DNA of 44,973 nucleotides from an uncultured Lentisphaerota bacterium (GCA_900320225.1 ONRL01000022.1:1-44973), one strand, 5' to 3'; positions 16,624 through 25,505 are shown, counted from the stretch's first letter. Made by a program: numbers and translations. The notes: generated from the letters alone by a model not told the origin.

Positions 16624-16645
16624 TGCAAGTAAAAGGAAAAACGAA

Positions 16646-17215
16646 ATGAAAAGACTCCTGAATGTGAATGCAGGGATGCTGGCGGCGGTGCTGGCCGGCG
16701 TTGCGGCGGCGGCAGTCGCGGGCGACGTGCAGATGAAGGAAGACACGATCATGCTCCCGACGTATGCGCCGGGCGGCTATGACAAGACGCCCATCTTCTT
16801 CACGGGCCGCGTCTACCAGGGCGCGCAGGGCCGCGTGTACCCGTACCCGATGCAGGACGTGCTGCATGACGGGAAGGTTGACGAGACCTACAAGTACCTC
16901 GTACTGGAGAACGAATGGCTCCAGATGGGCCTTCTGCCGGAGCACGGCGGGCACCTGCTCAACTTCACCGACAAGAAGACCGGCTTCGAGATTTTCTACC
17001 GCCAGCACGTCGTGAAGCCCGCGCTCATCGGCATGCTCGGCGCGTGGATCTCCGGCGGCGTGGAGTGGAACTTCCCGCACCACCACCGCGCGCACCGCGA
17101 TGCCGATCGACTGGCGCGCCGTGGACAACAAGGACGGCTCCAAGACGCTCTGGATCGGCGAGACCGAGCTGCGCCGTCGCCTGAAGTGGACGATCGGCCT
17201 CTCGCTGCTCCCTGA
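16646..17215 (+). pseudogene. DUF5107/TPR protein, N-terminal part before a frameshift
   Basis: This frame holds a signal peptide (MKRLLNVNAGMLAAVLAGVAAAAVAG) and the start of the DUF5107 domain: VYPYPMQDVLHDGKVDETYKYLVLENEWLQMGLLPEHGGHLL, then GFEIFYRQHVVKPALIGMLGAWISGGVEWNFPHHHRA. Right after HHHRA, at about 17090, homology stops here and resumes in the next frame as MPIDWR. The rest of this frame to the TGA at 17213-17215 is meaningless. AAGGA, 8 bases upstream, supports ATG 16646. One extra base, or two missing bases, in the run CGCGCGCACC explains the break. It may be a real mutation or a sequencing/assembly error. Confidence 0.75.
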
Positions 17216-20171
17216 CCGCGCCGTGCTGCAGGCCGAGAACATCTTCATGAACCGCCAGCCCTGGATCGAGTCTATGATCTACTGGGCGAACGTCTCGGTG
17301 CACTGCGGCGACGACTACCAGATCCTCTTCCCGCCGAGCTGCCACCTCGGCTTCGACCACCACAAGAACTACTGGACCTCGTTCCCGATCGGCCCGCGCA
17401 AGGAGGAGGTGGAGCTGCTGCCCTCGCAGCGCTCGAAGTACGCCGACGACATCTCCGGCATGATGGACCTCTCGTGGTGGCGCAACTTCACGATCGAGTC
17501 GCGCTCCATCTTCGCGATGGACCCCGACAACGCCTGGCTCGCCGGCTACGACCACAAGAAGCAGTGCGGCACGGCGCACGTCTCGAACCGCCACATCACC
17601 GTGGGCAAGAAGTTCTTCCTCTGGGGCAACTTCCCCGAGGCGCACGTGTGGGACACCGTGCTCACCGACAACGACGGCCCCTACCTCGAGCTGATGGTCG
17701 GCTGCTGGAGCGACAACCAGCCCGACTACTCCTGGATCGCGCCGTACGAGACGCGCACCGTGAAGCAGTACTGGTTCCCCGTGAAGGGCATCGGCGGCGT
17801 GAAGAACGTGACGATCGACGGCGCCGTGAACGTGGACCGTCAGGCCAAGGACAAGCTGCTCGTGGGCTTCCACTCCACGCGCGTGCTGAAGGGGTGCACG
17901 GTGACGGTTACACTGGATGAAACGGGAGGGTCGCGCTCCTGCGCGACCGAAGGGGCTGGCGGACGCGCAGGAGCGCGTCCCTCCCGCGTGGTGTTCTCGG
18001 AGGCGGACGTCGCCATTGACCCGGATACGCCGTGGTGCAAAGTCGTGAAGGTGGATGAGCAGGCGAAGGACCAGCAGTTCACGGCGACGATCGCCGACGC
18101 GTCGGGCAAGGTGTTCCTCTCCTACACGCCCGTCGGACCCGATCCGCACGACCCGCTGCCCCCGAAGGTGGAGAACCCGAAGGAGCCGAAGGAGTACACG
18201 AGCGCGGAGCTCGCGTACGAGGTCGGCCTACGCCTCGACCAGTTCCAGAACGGCATCCTCGACCCGGTGCCGTACTACAAGCGCGCGCTGGAGATCGACC
18301 CCGACTACACGCGCGCCAACCTCGCGATGGGCGTGCGCCTCGCGAAGAACGCATGCTACGCCGAGGCGAAGCCGTACCTCGAGCGCGCCGTCAAGCGCGC
18401 CACGCAGAACCACACGCGCGCCCTCGACGCCGCGCCGGAGTACTACCTCGCCCTTGTCGAGCGCGGCCTCGGCAACCTGAAGCGCGCCGAGGACCTTTTC
18501 TGGCGCTGCACGTGGCGCGCGTCGTACAAGAAGGAGTCTTTCCTCGAAATCGTCCGCATCTGCTGTCTGCAGGGACGCTACGACGAGGCGCATGACATCC
18601 TCGAATACAGCGCGCTGCCGCTCGGCATGCAGGAGGCGAAGTTCCACACGCTCCACGCGTACATCCACCGCAAGCTGAAGGACCATCCGAACGCGGACGA
18701 CAACCAGCGGAAGAACTGGCGCAAGCTCGCCGCCAACAACCAGAAGCGGGCGTTCACGTGCGATCCGCTCGAATACTGGGGCATCTGCGAGCAGACGTTC
18801 GCCGCCGCGGGAGGGGCCACACCCGCCGCGGCCGCGAAGGCGCTCGCGAAGGCCGAGAAGAACCGCGGCCTCAAGGCCCAGCAGCTCCTCGAGAGCGTGA
18901 GCGACTACGCCGGTATCGGCGCGTGGCCGGAAGTGGCCGCGCTCTGCGACGCCGCGCTCGCGAAGGCGGCCGTCGAGAAGCCCTACGCCACCGAGGGCGC
19001 GCTGCCGCTCGCCGACACGCTCGCCGCGTGCAACAGCTACAAGAACCCGATGTTCGGCTACTTCAAGGCCTACGCGCTCGCGAAGATGGGCCAGGACGGG
19101 CTGGCCTCGCTCGTCGCGGCCGGGTCCATGCCGACCGACTACTGCTTCCCGAGCCGCCTCGAGGAGCTGGACGCCCTCCAGTGGGCGGCGCAGCAGCCCT
19201 GCGACGACAAGAAGGCGCTCGCCAATACGCTCTACTACCTCGGCGAGATCCTCTGGAATATGGACCAGAAGTACGTGGCGAAGGCGGCGTGGGAGAAGGC
19301 CGTGTCCGCCGACCCGCGCCACGCGCTCGCGCTCCGTTGCCTCGGTTTCGCGGAGTCGCATCCCGGCACCTACTTCACCAACACGGGCGTGCCGTCCGGC
19401 GTGCCGAGCCAGAAGGCCTACGACTACTACCTCAAGTCGCTTGAGGCCGACCCCACGAACTTCCGCACGCTCGACGAGGCGGGCAAGCTCGCGGAGAAGC
19501 TCAACATCCCCGCGGCGGAGCGTCTCGCGCTCATGCTGAAGTACCGCGACACGGTGGACAAGTACGACGCCTGCATCCTGCGCCTCGCCTACACGTACAA
19601 CGCCGTGGGGCAGTACGCGCCGGCGCACGAGATCCTCACCACGCGCCGGTTCCACGTGTGGGAGGGCGCGGACGGCCTGCTCGCGCCGTTCGTGGAGTCG
19701 TGCATCGGCCTCGGCAAGGAGGCGATGGCGAAGGGCGACTACAAGACCGCGCTCAAGTACTTCGAGGAGTCGACTACCTATCCAGCGAACCTGCAGGCGG
19801 GGCGTCCGGGCGACGCGGGCACGGAACCGAAGAGCCGCTACTTCATGGCGCAGTGCAAGAAGGCGCTTGGCGACGAAGCCGGCTACAAGGCCGAGCTCGA
19901 GAAGTCGCTCAAGGGCTGGATCCACGCGGGCGAGATGGACTACTGGCGCGTGAAGGCGCTGCGCGAGCTCGGACGCGAGTCGGAGTGCGCGCCGCTCATC
20001 GCGGAGCTCAAGCAGGCGATCGCCGAGATGGAGGCGCCGGTGCCGACCGTGATCAACGCCTACGCGAAGTTCGCGGGCGACAACTCGGCGATGGAGCGCG
20101 CGGCGAAGGCCCGCGAAAAGGCCGGCGAGCTCCGCGCCCTGCTGGACGAAATCACTCGTAAAAACAAATGA
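17100..20171 (+). CDS. DUF5107 domain / TPR-repeat protein (main part)
   Basis: These 1023 codons continue the DUF5107 domain: MPIDWRAVDNKDGSKTLWIGETE, YWANVSVHCGDDYQILFPPS, WGNFPEAHVWDTVLTDNDGPYLELMVG, and YETRTVKQYWFPVKGIGG. From about codon 390 onward a tetratricopeptide superhelix begins, with clear units such as GILDPVPYYKRALEIDPDYTRANLAMGVRLA. DUF5107 proteins occur widely in gut Bacteroidetes and PVC bacteria next to glycan-use genes; their activity is not established here. With the upstream fragment the protein would be about 1,170 aa, secreted, and normal in length. A 64-bp hairpin repeat (17923-17986) is inserted in frame near codon 280, encoding a stretch rich in Gly, Arg and Ala that looks foreign to the domain. 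The ATG at 17100 has no ribosome site, so it is not a natural start. Confidence 0.8.
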   Translation: MPIDWRAVDNKDGSKTLWIGETELRRRLKWTIGLSLLPDRAVLQAENIFMNRQPWIESMIYWANVSVHCGDDYQILFPPSCHLGFDHHKNYWTSFPIGPRKEEVELLPSQRSKYADDISGMMDLSWWRNFTIESRSIFAMDPDNAWLAGYDHKKQCGTAHVSNRHITVGKKFFLWGNFPEAHVWDTVLTDNDGPYLELMVGCWSDNQPDYSWIAPYETRTVKQYWFPVKGIGGVKNVTIDGAVNVDRQAKDKLLVGFHSTRVLKGCTVTVTLDETGGSRSCATEGAGGRAGARPSRVVFSEADVAIDPDTPWCKVVKVDEQAKDQQFTATIADASGKVFLSYTPVGPDPHDPLPPKVENPKEPKEYTSAELAYEVGLRLDQFQNGILDPVPYYKRALEIDPDYTRANLAMGVRLAKNACYAEAKPYLERAVKRATQNHTRALDAAPEYYLALVERGLGNLKRAEDLFWRCTWRASYKKESFLEIVRICCLQGRYDEAHDILEYSALPLGMQEAKFHTLHAYIHRKLKDHPNADDNQRKNWRKLAANNQKRAFTCDPLEYWGICEQTFAAAGGATPAAAAKALAKAEKNRGLKAQQLLESVSDYAGIGAWPEVAALCDAALAKAAVEKPYATEGALPLADTLAACNSYKNPMFGYFKAYALAKMGQDGLASLVAAGSMPTDYCFPSRLEELDALQWAAQQPCDDKKALANTLYYLGEILWNMDQKYVAKAAWEKAVSADPRHALALRCLGFAESHPGTYFTNTGVPSGVPSQKAYDYYLKSLEADPTNFRTLDEAGKLAEKLNIPAAERLALMLKYRDTVDKYDACILRLAYTYNAVGQYAPAHEILTTRRFHVWEGADGLLAPFVESCIGLGKEAMAKGDYKTALKYFEESTTYPANLQAGRPGDAGTEPKSRYFMAQCKKALGDEAGYKAELEKSLKGWIHAGEMDYWRVKALRELGRESECAPLIAELKQAIAEMEAPVPTVINAYAKFAGDNSAMERAAKAREKAGELRALLDEITRKNK
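17923..17986. repeat. Paired REP-like hairpin repeat inside the DUF5107 gene
   Basis: This 64-bp near-palindrome has outer arms CGGGAGGG and CCCTCCCG. Each half is itself a hairpin: GGTCGCGC-type with loop TCCT on the left, and GGACGCGC-AGGA-GCGCGTCC on the right. The left half is the reverse complement of the single units at 27226 and 44388. It is translated in frame as part of the DUF5107 protein. Confidence 0.8.
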
Positions 20172-21103
20172 AGGACAAAATGAACACGAAGCTCTCTGAG
20201 AAGTGTTTCAAGGGCATGTACGGCGCGTACGCCGCGATGTTCACGCCCTACGACGCGAAGGGCCGCGTCAACCCCGAGATGATCGCGCGGATCATCGACT
20301 ACGGCCTCCGCAACGGGATGAACGGCTTCTACCTCACGGGCAGCACCGGCGAGTGGTGGCTGCTCTCGGTGGAGGAGCGCAAGCAGGTGATGGACGCCGC
20401 CGTGAAGGCCGCGAAGGGGCGCTGCAAGCTCATCGCGCACGTGGGCGCGAACTGCACGGACGACTCCGTGGAGCTCGCGAAGTACGCGGCGAAGGTCGGC
20501 ATCGACTGGATCTCCTCGCTCACGCCGATGCTCTACCGCACGTCGTTCGAGGCCACGTGCTACCACTACCGCACGATCACGGCCGCCACCGACCTGCCGT
20601 TCATGGTGTACGCCCTGAGCGGCGCGCTCGTGCCCGAGCGCGACATTCGCCTCTTCGACATCCCCCACGTGAAGGGCATCAAGTACACGGGGCGCGACTA
20701 CTATTCCGCCCAGTGCCTCAAGCGCCGCCTCGACCACGAGACGATCTGGTTCGCGGGCTGCGACGAGCAGCTGCTGTGCGGCCTCGCGCTCGGCAACGTG
20801 TTCTCCGGCGGCATCGGCACCACGTACAACATCATCCCGAAGCACTTCGCGCAGATCGCGAAGCTCGCCGCGGCGGGCAAGTTCCGCGAGGCGGCGAAGT
20901 GGCAGGACGAGGCGAACCAGGTGGTCGAGCTCATGATCGAGAGCGACAACTGGAGCTACCGCAAGGCGATGATGAAGTTCATCGGCCTCGACTGCGGCCC
21001 CTACCGCAAGCCGTTCGAACCGCTCACGAAGGCGCAGGAAAACGCCTACTTCAAACGTTTCGCTGCGCTCGGCATCGCCCGTCGCAACCAGGCTAAACGA
21101 TGA
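20168..21103 (+). CDS. nanA: N-acetylneuraminate lyase-like aldolase (DapA/NanA family)
   Basis: This 311-aa class I aldolase belongs to the dihydrodipicolinate synthase/N-acetylneuraminate lyase superfamily. It shows GSTGEWWLL (substrate carboxylate loop), KLIAHVGANCTDDS, the catalytic Tyr148 in FMVYALSG, the Schiff-base Lys172 in VKGIKYTG, and GGIGTTYNIIPK near the C-terminus. KLIAHVG, the SFEATCYHYR segment and GGIGxTYNI resemble NanA more than DapA, so cleavage of sialic acid to N-acetylmannosamine and pyruvate is the best guess; another 2-keto-acid sugar substrate remains possible. The ATG at 20168 overlaps the previous stop (ATGA); a second ATG at 20180 is possible. The neighbouring GH29 fucosidase suits growth on mucin-type glycans. 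Confidence 0.82.
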   Translation: MKDKMNTKLSEKCFKGMYGAYAAMFTPYDAKGRVNPEMIARIIDYGLRNGMNGFYLTGSTGEWWLLSVEERKQVMDAAVKAAKGRCKLIAHVGANCTDDSVELAKYAAKVGIDWISSLTPMLYRTSFEATCYHYRTITAATDLPFMVYALSGALVPERDIRLFDIPHVKGIKYTGRDYYSAQCLKRRLDHETIWFAGCDEQLLCGLALGNVFSGGIGTTYNIIPKHFAQIAKLAAAGKFREAAKWQDEANQVVELMIESDNWSYRKAMMKFIGLDCGPYRKPFEPLTKAQENAYFKRFAALGIARRNQAKR

Positions 21104-21501
21104 ACGTCCGATTCCTCAGATCGCTGTTGTTGATCCTCGCCTGCGCCGTGTCCTTCGGCGTGGGCGCGCGTGAAGTCGTGCGCGAGGGCGAGTACACGAG
21201 CAAGGACGACGTGGCGCGGTACATCAAGCAGTTCGGCACCCTGCCGCGCAATTTCATCACGAAGTCCCAGGCGCGGGCGCTCGGCTGGCGCGGTGGCCCG
21301 TTGGAGCCCTACGCGCCGGGTAAGTCCATCGGCGGCGACCGGTTCGGCAACTACGAGCGCCGTCTGCCGAACGATAGTTACCGCGAATGCGACATCGACA
21401 CGCGCGGGAAACCGCGCGGCGCGAAGCGGCTCGTCTTCACGCCGAGACGGCGCGTCTACTACACCGACGACCACTACAAGACGTTCAGGGAGGTCGAGTG
21501 A
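21100..21501 (+). CDS. Secreted barnase-family ribonuclease
   Basis: This 133-aa protein has a signal peptide (MNVRFLRSLLLILACAVSFGVGA) and a complete barnase-type domain: YIKQFGTLPRNFITKSQARALGW, YAPGKSIGGDRFGNYERRLP, YRECDID, AKRLVFT and DDHYKTF. By alignment with Bacillus barnase the catalytic residues are Glu96, Arg110 and His125, all present. It should cleave single-stranded RNA after guanine, outside the cell or in the periplasm. It overlaps the aldolase gene by ATGA and the barstar start by one base, so enzyme and inhibitor are made together. It may be nutritional (scavenging RNA) or a weapon against neighbours. Its place inside a glycan operon is unusual. Confidence 0.92.
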   Translation: MNVRFLRSLLLILACAVSFGVGAREVVREGEYTSKDDVARYIKQFGTLPRNFITKSQARALGWRGGPLEPYAPGKSIGGDRFGNYERRLPNDSYRECDIDTRGKPRGAKRLVFTPRRRVYYTDDHYKTFREVE

Positions 21502-22301
21502 TGCAGGAATTCTTCGTGGATCTCGCGGACGCGCATGACGCCGCGTCGCTGCACGCGGCGTTGGCTGCGCAACTGCCGCTGCCAGAGCACTACGGACGTA
21601 ACTTGGATGCGTTCTACGACGTGCTGACGGAGTTCGGCTGCGACTGGCGAATCGTTTTTCGCAACGCCGGTCCGGCGGCGGACACCCTGCGGGAGGTCTG
21701 CCGCGACGCGATGGACGAGACGGAAGGGCTCGAAGTCATCTTCAACGACGAAGCGAGAAAGGAAGCGACAATGGACAACGAAGTTCTGAAGGCGCTGCGT
21801 GGGCGTCGGAGCGTGCGGGCGTATCGGCCCGAACAGATCACGGACGAGGAGCTGAAGACCGTTCTTGAGGCGGGAACGTACGCCCCCACCGGCATGGGAT
21901 GGCAGGATCCGTGGATCGTGGCGGTGCAGGATCCCGACATCATCGCCCAGCTCGTGCGCATGAACGCGAAGGCGATGGGCACGACGGGCAATCCCTACTA
22001 CGGCGCGCCAACAATCGTGCTCGTGTTCGCCTCGCCCGTCGAGAAGGTTCCGTTCAGCGTGTGCGACGGGTCGCTTGTGCTCGGCACCATGATGGTCGCG
22101 GCGCATTCCATCGGCCTCGGCTCGTGCTGGATCCACCGCGAACGCGAGATGTTCGAGACGGACGAGGGCAAGGCGCTCATGAAGAAGTTCGGCCTTCCGG
22201 ACGGCCTCGTCGGCATCGGCTCGATCGCGCTCGGCTACGCGGCGGTTCCCCTCGCCCCGGCCAAGCCGCGCAAGGCCGACTACTACCGCATTGTCAAGTA
22301 G
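21501..22301 (+). CDS. Barstar inhibitor fused in frame to a nitroreductase
   Basis: One uninterrupted frame encodes 266 aa. Residues 1 to about 88 are barstar-like (LPEHYGRNLDAFYDVLTEFGCDWRIVFRNA is the family signature), the cytoplasmic inhibitor of the barnase encoded just upstream. Residues 91-266 are an FMN-dependent nitroreductase-family domain (LRGRRSVRAYRPEQITDEELKTVLEAGTYAPTGM, then GAPTIVLVF and GLGSCWIHRE). GGGAGG lies 7 bases before ATG 21501. An internal ATG at 21771 has its own strong ribosome site, so the 176-aa nitroreductase can also be made alone. Whether the fusion is stable, or arose by loss of a barstar stop codon, cannot be decided from one sequence. Each domain is recognised confidently. 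Confidence 0.85.
   Translation: MQEFFVDLADAHDAASLHAALAAQLPLPEHYGRNLDAFYDVLTEFGCDWRIVFRNAGPAADTLREVCRDAMDETEGLEVIFNDEARKEATMDNEVLKALRGRRSVRAYRPEQITDEELKTVLEAGTYAPTGMGWQDPWIVAVQDPDIIAQLVRMNAKAMGTTGNPYYGAPTIVLVFASPVEKVPFSVCDGSLVLGTMMVAAHSIGLGSCWIHREREMFETDEGKALMKKFGLPDGLVGIGSIALGYAAVPLAPAKPRKADYYRIVK
21758..21770 (+). promoter_or_regulatory. Internal ribosome site for free nitroreductase
   Basis: AAAGGAAG (21758-21765) lies 5 bases before the in-frame ATG at 21771, within the barstar-nitroreductase frame. This is the best Shine-Dalgarno sequence in the neighbourhood and implies a second, shorter product. Confidence 0.65.
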
Positions 22302-22327
22302 GGCGGCGTAAGGATGAAAGGAATGCC

Positions 22328-24025
22328 ATGAAGAATATCTCTGCGCTTTTGTTGGGAATCACGGCAGTGACCGCAGCCTCTGCGGCCACGGTGGAGAACG
22401 CCGCGCCGGCGGACGAGCTGGCGCGCGCGAAGCAAAAGGCGATCGCGGAGGTGCCCGTCGCGCCGCCCGCGTACCGGCGTCCGGCGGACTGGAAGCCCGT
22501 TCTCTACCCGAAGGGCCTGCGCGAGATCGCACGCGACCACTCGAAGGAGGTGATGGCGCGGGCCGCGAAGCAGATGAAGAAGGTGGACGCGGTGAACGCC
22601 GCCGGCAAGTGGAAGGCGACGGGCGCCTCCATCGACGCGCACAAGTGCCCCGACTGGTTCGTCGACGCGAAGCTCGGCATCTTCATCGACTGGGGGCCGT
22701 GGTCCATCGCCTCGTGGTGTCCGTACGTGAAGGGGAAGCGCCTCTATCCCGACTGGTACGAGTACCGTTGCCGCACCGACAAGGCGACCATCGCGTACCA
22801 CGGGAAGAACTGGGGACCGGACTTCAAGAGCGACCACCTCCTCGACCTCTTCCGCGGCGCGAAGTTCGACGCGCCGGCGCTGATGTCCGTGTTCAAGAAA
22901 TGCGGAGCAAAGTACGTGGTGCCGTTCCTCAAGCACCACTCCGGCTTCTGCCTTTGGGACTGCTCCTACACGTTCCGCGACACCGTGGACATGGGCGCGC
23001 ACCGCGACTTCGCGCGCGAGATGGCGAACGCCTGCCGCGCCGAGGGGCTCAAGTTCGGCCTCTACACCTCGCAGGCCGGCGAATGGGAATACCCGATCCT
23101 GCAGGACGACGGGTCGATCAAGATCGCGGTGAGCCGACCCGACAACCTCCAGCCCTACACGTCCGACATGGAATGGAAGGCGTCCGGCAAGGTGGCGGTG
23201 AAGGACTTCGTGCGCGACTACATCGTGCCGCAGACGACGGAGTTCATCGACAAGTACGACCCCGACCTTTTCTGGGGCGACTACGACTGGATGACGTCCG
23301 CCGACTCGAACGGCAGCTACGACATCGTTGCGTACATGTACAACCACGCCGAGGGACGCAAGGAGGTGGCCACGAACGACCGCCTCGGCAACGCGCGTCC
23401 GGAGGAGATCAAGGGCCGCTTCACGAAACGTCCGCGCAAGTGGCTGCGCACGGTGCGCGGTGACTTCTACACGGACGAGTGGGGCGACACGGAGGAGTGC
23501 CTCGACCCCGCGAAGTGGCACCCGTGGGAGTCCTGCTCGGGCATCTCGAAGGCGTACGGCAACCACTGGATGGAGAACGCCGACCCTGGCATGGTGATGT
23601 CGGAGCGGGAGTTCGTGATCCACTTCTCCGACATCGTGGCGCGCGGCGGCAACCTGTTGCTCCTGGTGAACCTCGACCCGCAGGGCGAGATCCCCGCCGT
23701 GCAGAAGGAGCGCCTCCTCCAGATCGGGAAGTGGCTCGCGCGCTGGGGTGAGGCGATTTACGGCACGCGCATCCTCGCGCCGTTCAACACGAAGGCGATC
23801 GACTACGTGCAGTCGAAGGACGGCCGCTTCGCCTACGCGATCGTGAAGGAGCCCGCCGCGGAGATCACGCTCGCGTGCGCGCTGCCCGAGGGGACGAAGG
23901 TGACGGTGGTCGGGTCGAAGGCGCCGCTCGCGACGCGGCGCGACGGCGCGAACACGGTCGTGTCCGTTCCCGGCGAGTTCGCCGCCGCGAAGGTTCCGTT
24001 CGCGCTCAAGTGCGCGCTGAAATGA
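22328..24025 (+). CDS. GH29 alpha-L-fucosidase
   Basis: This is a 565-aa secreted glycosidase with signal peptide MKNISALLLGITAVTAASA. The GH29 barrel starts at WFVDAKLGIFIDWGPWSIASW, with KFDAPALMSVFKKCGAKYVVPFLKHHSGFCLWDCSYT (the characteristic HH and W-D segment). The likely nucleophile is Asp318 in DLFWGDYDW. Glu401 in HPWESC is a candidate acid/base, and NLLLLVNLDPQGEIP closes the barrel. It should release alpha-linked L-fucose from host or plant glycans in the periplasm or outside the cell. AAAGGA, 5 bases upstream, supports ATG 22328. It follows the nitroreductase by 26 bases and overlaps mutY by ATGA. Exact linkage preference cannot be read from sequence. Confidence 0.87.
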   Translation: MKNISALLLGITAVTAASAATVENAAPADELARAKQKAIAEVPVAPPAYRRPADWKPVLYPKGLREIARDHSKEVMARAAKQMKKVDAVNAAGKWKATGASIDAHKCPDWFVDAKLGIFIDWGPWSIASWCPYVKGKRLYPDWYEYRCRTDKATIAYHGKNWGPDFKSDHLLDLFRGAKFDAPALMSVFKKCGAKYVVPFLKHHSGFCLWDCSYTFRDTVDMGAHRDFAREMANACRAEGLKFGLYTSQAGEWEYPILQDDGSIKIAVSRPDNLQPYTSDMEWKASGKVAVKDFVRDYIVPQTTEFIDKYDPDLFWGDYDWMTSADSNGSYDIVAYMYNHAEGRKEVATNDRLGNARPEEIKGRFTKRPRKWLRTVRGDFYTDEWGDTEECLDPAKWHPWESCSGISKAYGNHWMENADPGMVMSEREFVIHFSDIVARGGNLLLLVNLDPQGEIPAVQKERLLQIGKWLARWGEAIYGTRILAPFNTKAIDYVQSKDGRFAYAIVKEPAAEITLACALPEGTKVTVVGSKAPLATRRDGANTVVSVPGEFAAAKVPFALKCALK

Positions 24026-24969
24026 AGAAGGGCGGAGGAGGTTTCGCGCGGCGGCTCGTCGCATGGTTCGCGCACGCGCAGCGCCCGATGCCGTGGCGGC
24101 GCGCGCCGTCGCCGTACGTCTGCTGGCTGAGCGAGATCATGATGCAGCAGACGACGTACGCCACCGTGCTGCCCTACTTCACGCGCTTCCTCGCCCGCTT
24201 CCCCGACGTGCAGGCGCTTGCCGCCGCCGACGAGCGGGACGTCCTGAAGGCGTGGGAGGGGATGGGCTACTACGCCCGCGCGCGCAACCTGCACAAGGCG
24301 GCGAAGCGGTTTGCATCGGAAGGCTGGCCCGCGACCGCCGCGGAATGGGCGTCCGCGCCCGGCGTGGGTCCCTACACGGCGGCCGCGCTCGCGAGTGTGC
24401 TCAACGGCGAACGGGTGCCGGTCGTCGACGGCAACGTGGCGCGCGTCTTCGCGCGCGTGTGGGCGCTCGACGACGATTTTCACAAACTGCCCGCGCGCAC
24501 GCGGCTTGCCGCGCGCCTCCAGTCCGAGATCGACCGCTGCACGAAGCCCGGTGACTTCAACCAGGCGATGATGGAGCTCGGCGCGCTCGTCTGCACGCCC
24601 GCGAACCCGTCCTGCGCGCAGTGTCCGCTCGCGCGCGACTGCGCGGCGCGGAAGGCGGGCACGCAGATGGACTACCCGCGCCGTCCGGCAAAGAAGGCGT
24701 TGCCCGTGCGGAAGGAGACGGCCGTGGTGGTGTCGGACGCGCGCGGGCGCGTGCTCCTCGTGGAGAACACGGAGGGCGGGCTTCTGAAGGGGTTGTGGGA
24801 GTTGCCGAGCGTGGAGCCGCGCGAAGGGCAGGTGCAGGTGTTTTCGCATTTCCGTCTTGAATTGTCGGTCTACCGCCATGCGGGGACGTCGGCGAAGTTC
24901 GCCGATCCGCGCGCGGTTCCGCTCGCCACCTCTACGCGAAAGGTGCTCGCCGCATGCGGCTTGCTCTGA
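24022..24969 (+). CDS. mutY: A/G-specific adenine DNA glycosylase MutY
   Basis: This base-excision repair enzyme removes adenine mispaired with 8-oxoguanine. The HhH-GPD domain shows LSEIMMQQTTYATV with catalytic Glu38, the helix-hairpin-helix APGVGPYTAAALAS, and Asp136 in VVDGNVARV. The Fe-S cluster motif C-x6-C-x2-C-x5-C is complete (CTPANPSCAQCPLARDC). A shortened NUDIX-like C-terminal domain (ETAVVVSDARGRVLLVENTEGGLLKGLWELPS) recognises 8-oxoG. At 315 aa it is a little shorter than the E. coli enzyme (350). The family's usual MLQQT reads MMQQT here. The start overlaps the fucosidase stop (ATGA), so it is carried in the glycan operon, probably by packing and not by function. Confidence 0.93.
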   Translation: MKKGGGGFARRLVAWFAHAQRPMPWRRAPSPYVCWLSEIMMQQTTYATVLPYFTRFLARFPDVQALAAADERDVLKAWEGMGYYARARNLHKAAKRFASEGWPATAAEWASAPGVGPYTAAALASVLNGERVPVVDGNVARVFARVWALDDDFHKLPARTRLAARLQSEIDRCTKPGDFNQAMMELGALVCTPANPSCAQCPLARDCAARKAGTQMDYPRRPAKKALPVRKETAVVVSDARGRVLLVENTEGGLLKGLWELPSVEPREGQVQVFSHFRLELSVYRHAGTSAKFADPRAVPLATSTRKVLAACGLL

Positions 24970-25505
24970 GCGTGCTGGCGGGCGTGCTCGCCGCCGCGTT
25001 GCCGTGGGCACTGCGCCTCTGGCGCGCGTGGCGCTGGGGTCTGCCGGTGCGGATCACCGTCGATCCCGACAACCCCTCGGCCGACGCCCTTGCCGACTAC
25101 TTCGCCACCGTCGCGCGTCGGCTCGACGAACGTCCGGAACGCATGCGCCTTGTCATCGACGGACGCACGGCGGCGCGCCGCGCGTTGACGCTTGATTTCC
25201 TGCCGGACGGCGCGATGTGCGCGTGCGTGGAAGGGGAGACGCCAGTGCGCTTCAGCCTGCGCCGCCGCTGGATCCCCGACCATCCCGTGCCGCTTGATTT
25301 GCGCGCGTGCCGCCTCTGGATCGAACCTGTGGAGGCCAACCGTTTCCGCGTGATGGACCGCGTGCCGTTCCGCGTGCCGGGAGGCGTCTACGCGCTCTGC
25401 GCGCTCCTCGCCACGGCGGGTGCGGTGTGGCTCGCGCCCGAGTGCCTCGCGGCGGCCGTCGGCCTCGCAACCGGCTGCCTCACGTCCCGAAGCGTCCGAA
25501 GCTGA
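24954..25505 (+). CDS. Small membrane-associated protein, unknown
   Basis: This 183-aa protein overlaps the end of mutY by 16 bases. It has a hydrophobic N-terminal segment (LALSVLAGVLAAALPWALRLW), a soluble Arg-rich middle (RITVDPDNPSADALADYFATVARRLDERPERM), and a second hydrophobic segment near the C-terminus (GVYALCALLATAGAVWLAPECLAAAVGLA). I do not recognise a family. GC content and codon use match the flanking genes, so it is probably real. It is the last gene of the operon; a new promoter lies 48 bases downstream. Confidence 0.6.
   Translation: MRLALSVLAGVLAAALPWALRLWRAWRWGLPVRITVDPDNPSADALADYFATVARRLDERPERMRLVIDGRTAARRALTLDFLPDGAMCACVEGETPVRFSLRRRWIPDHPVPLDLRACRLWIEPVEANRFRVMDRVPFRVPGGVYALCALLATAGAVWLAPECLAAAVGLATGCLTSRSVRS

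Noticed and set aside
18228-19925. 565-codon - strand frame opposite the DUF5107/TPR gene
   Set aside because: Antisense of TPR-coding sequence; low-complexity Arg/Leu/Val protein with no motif or ribosome site.
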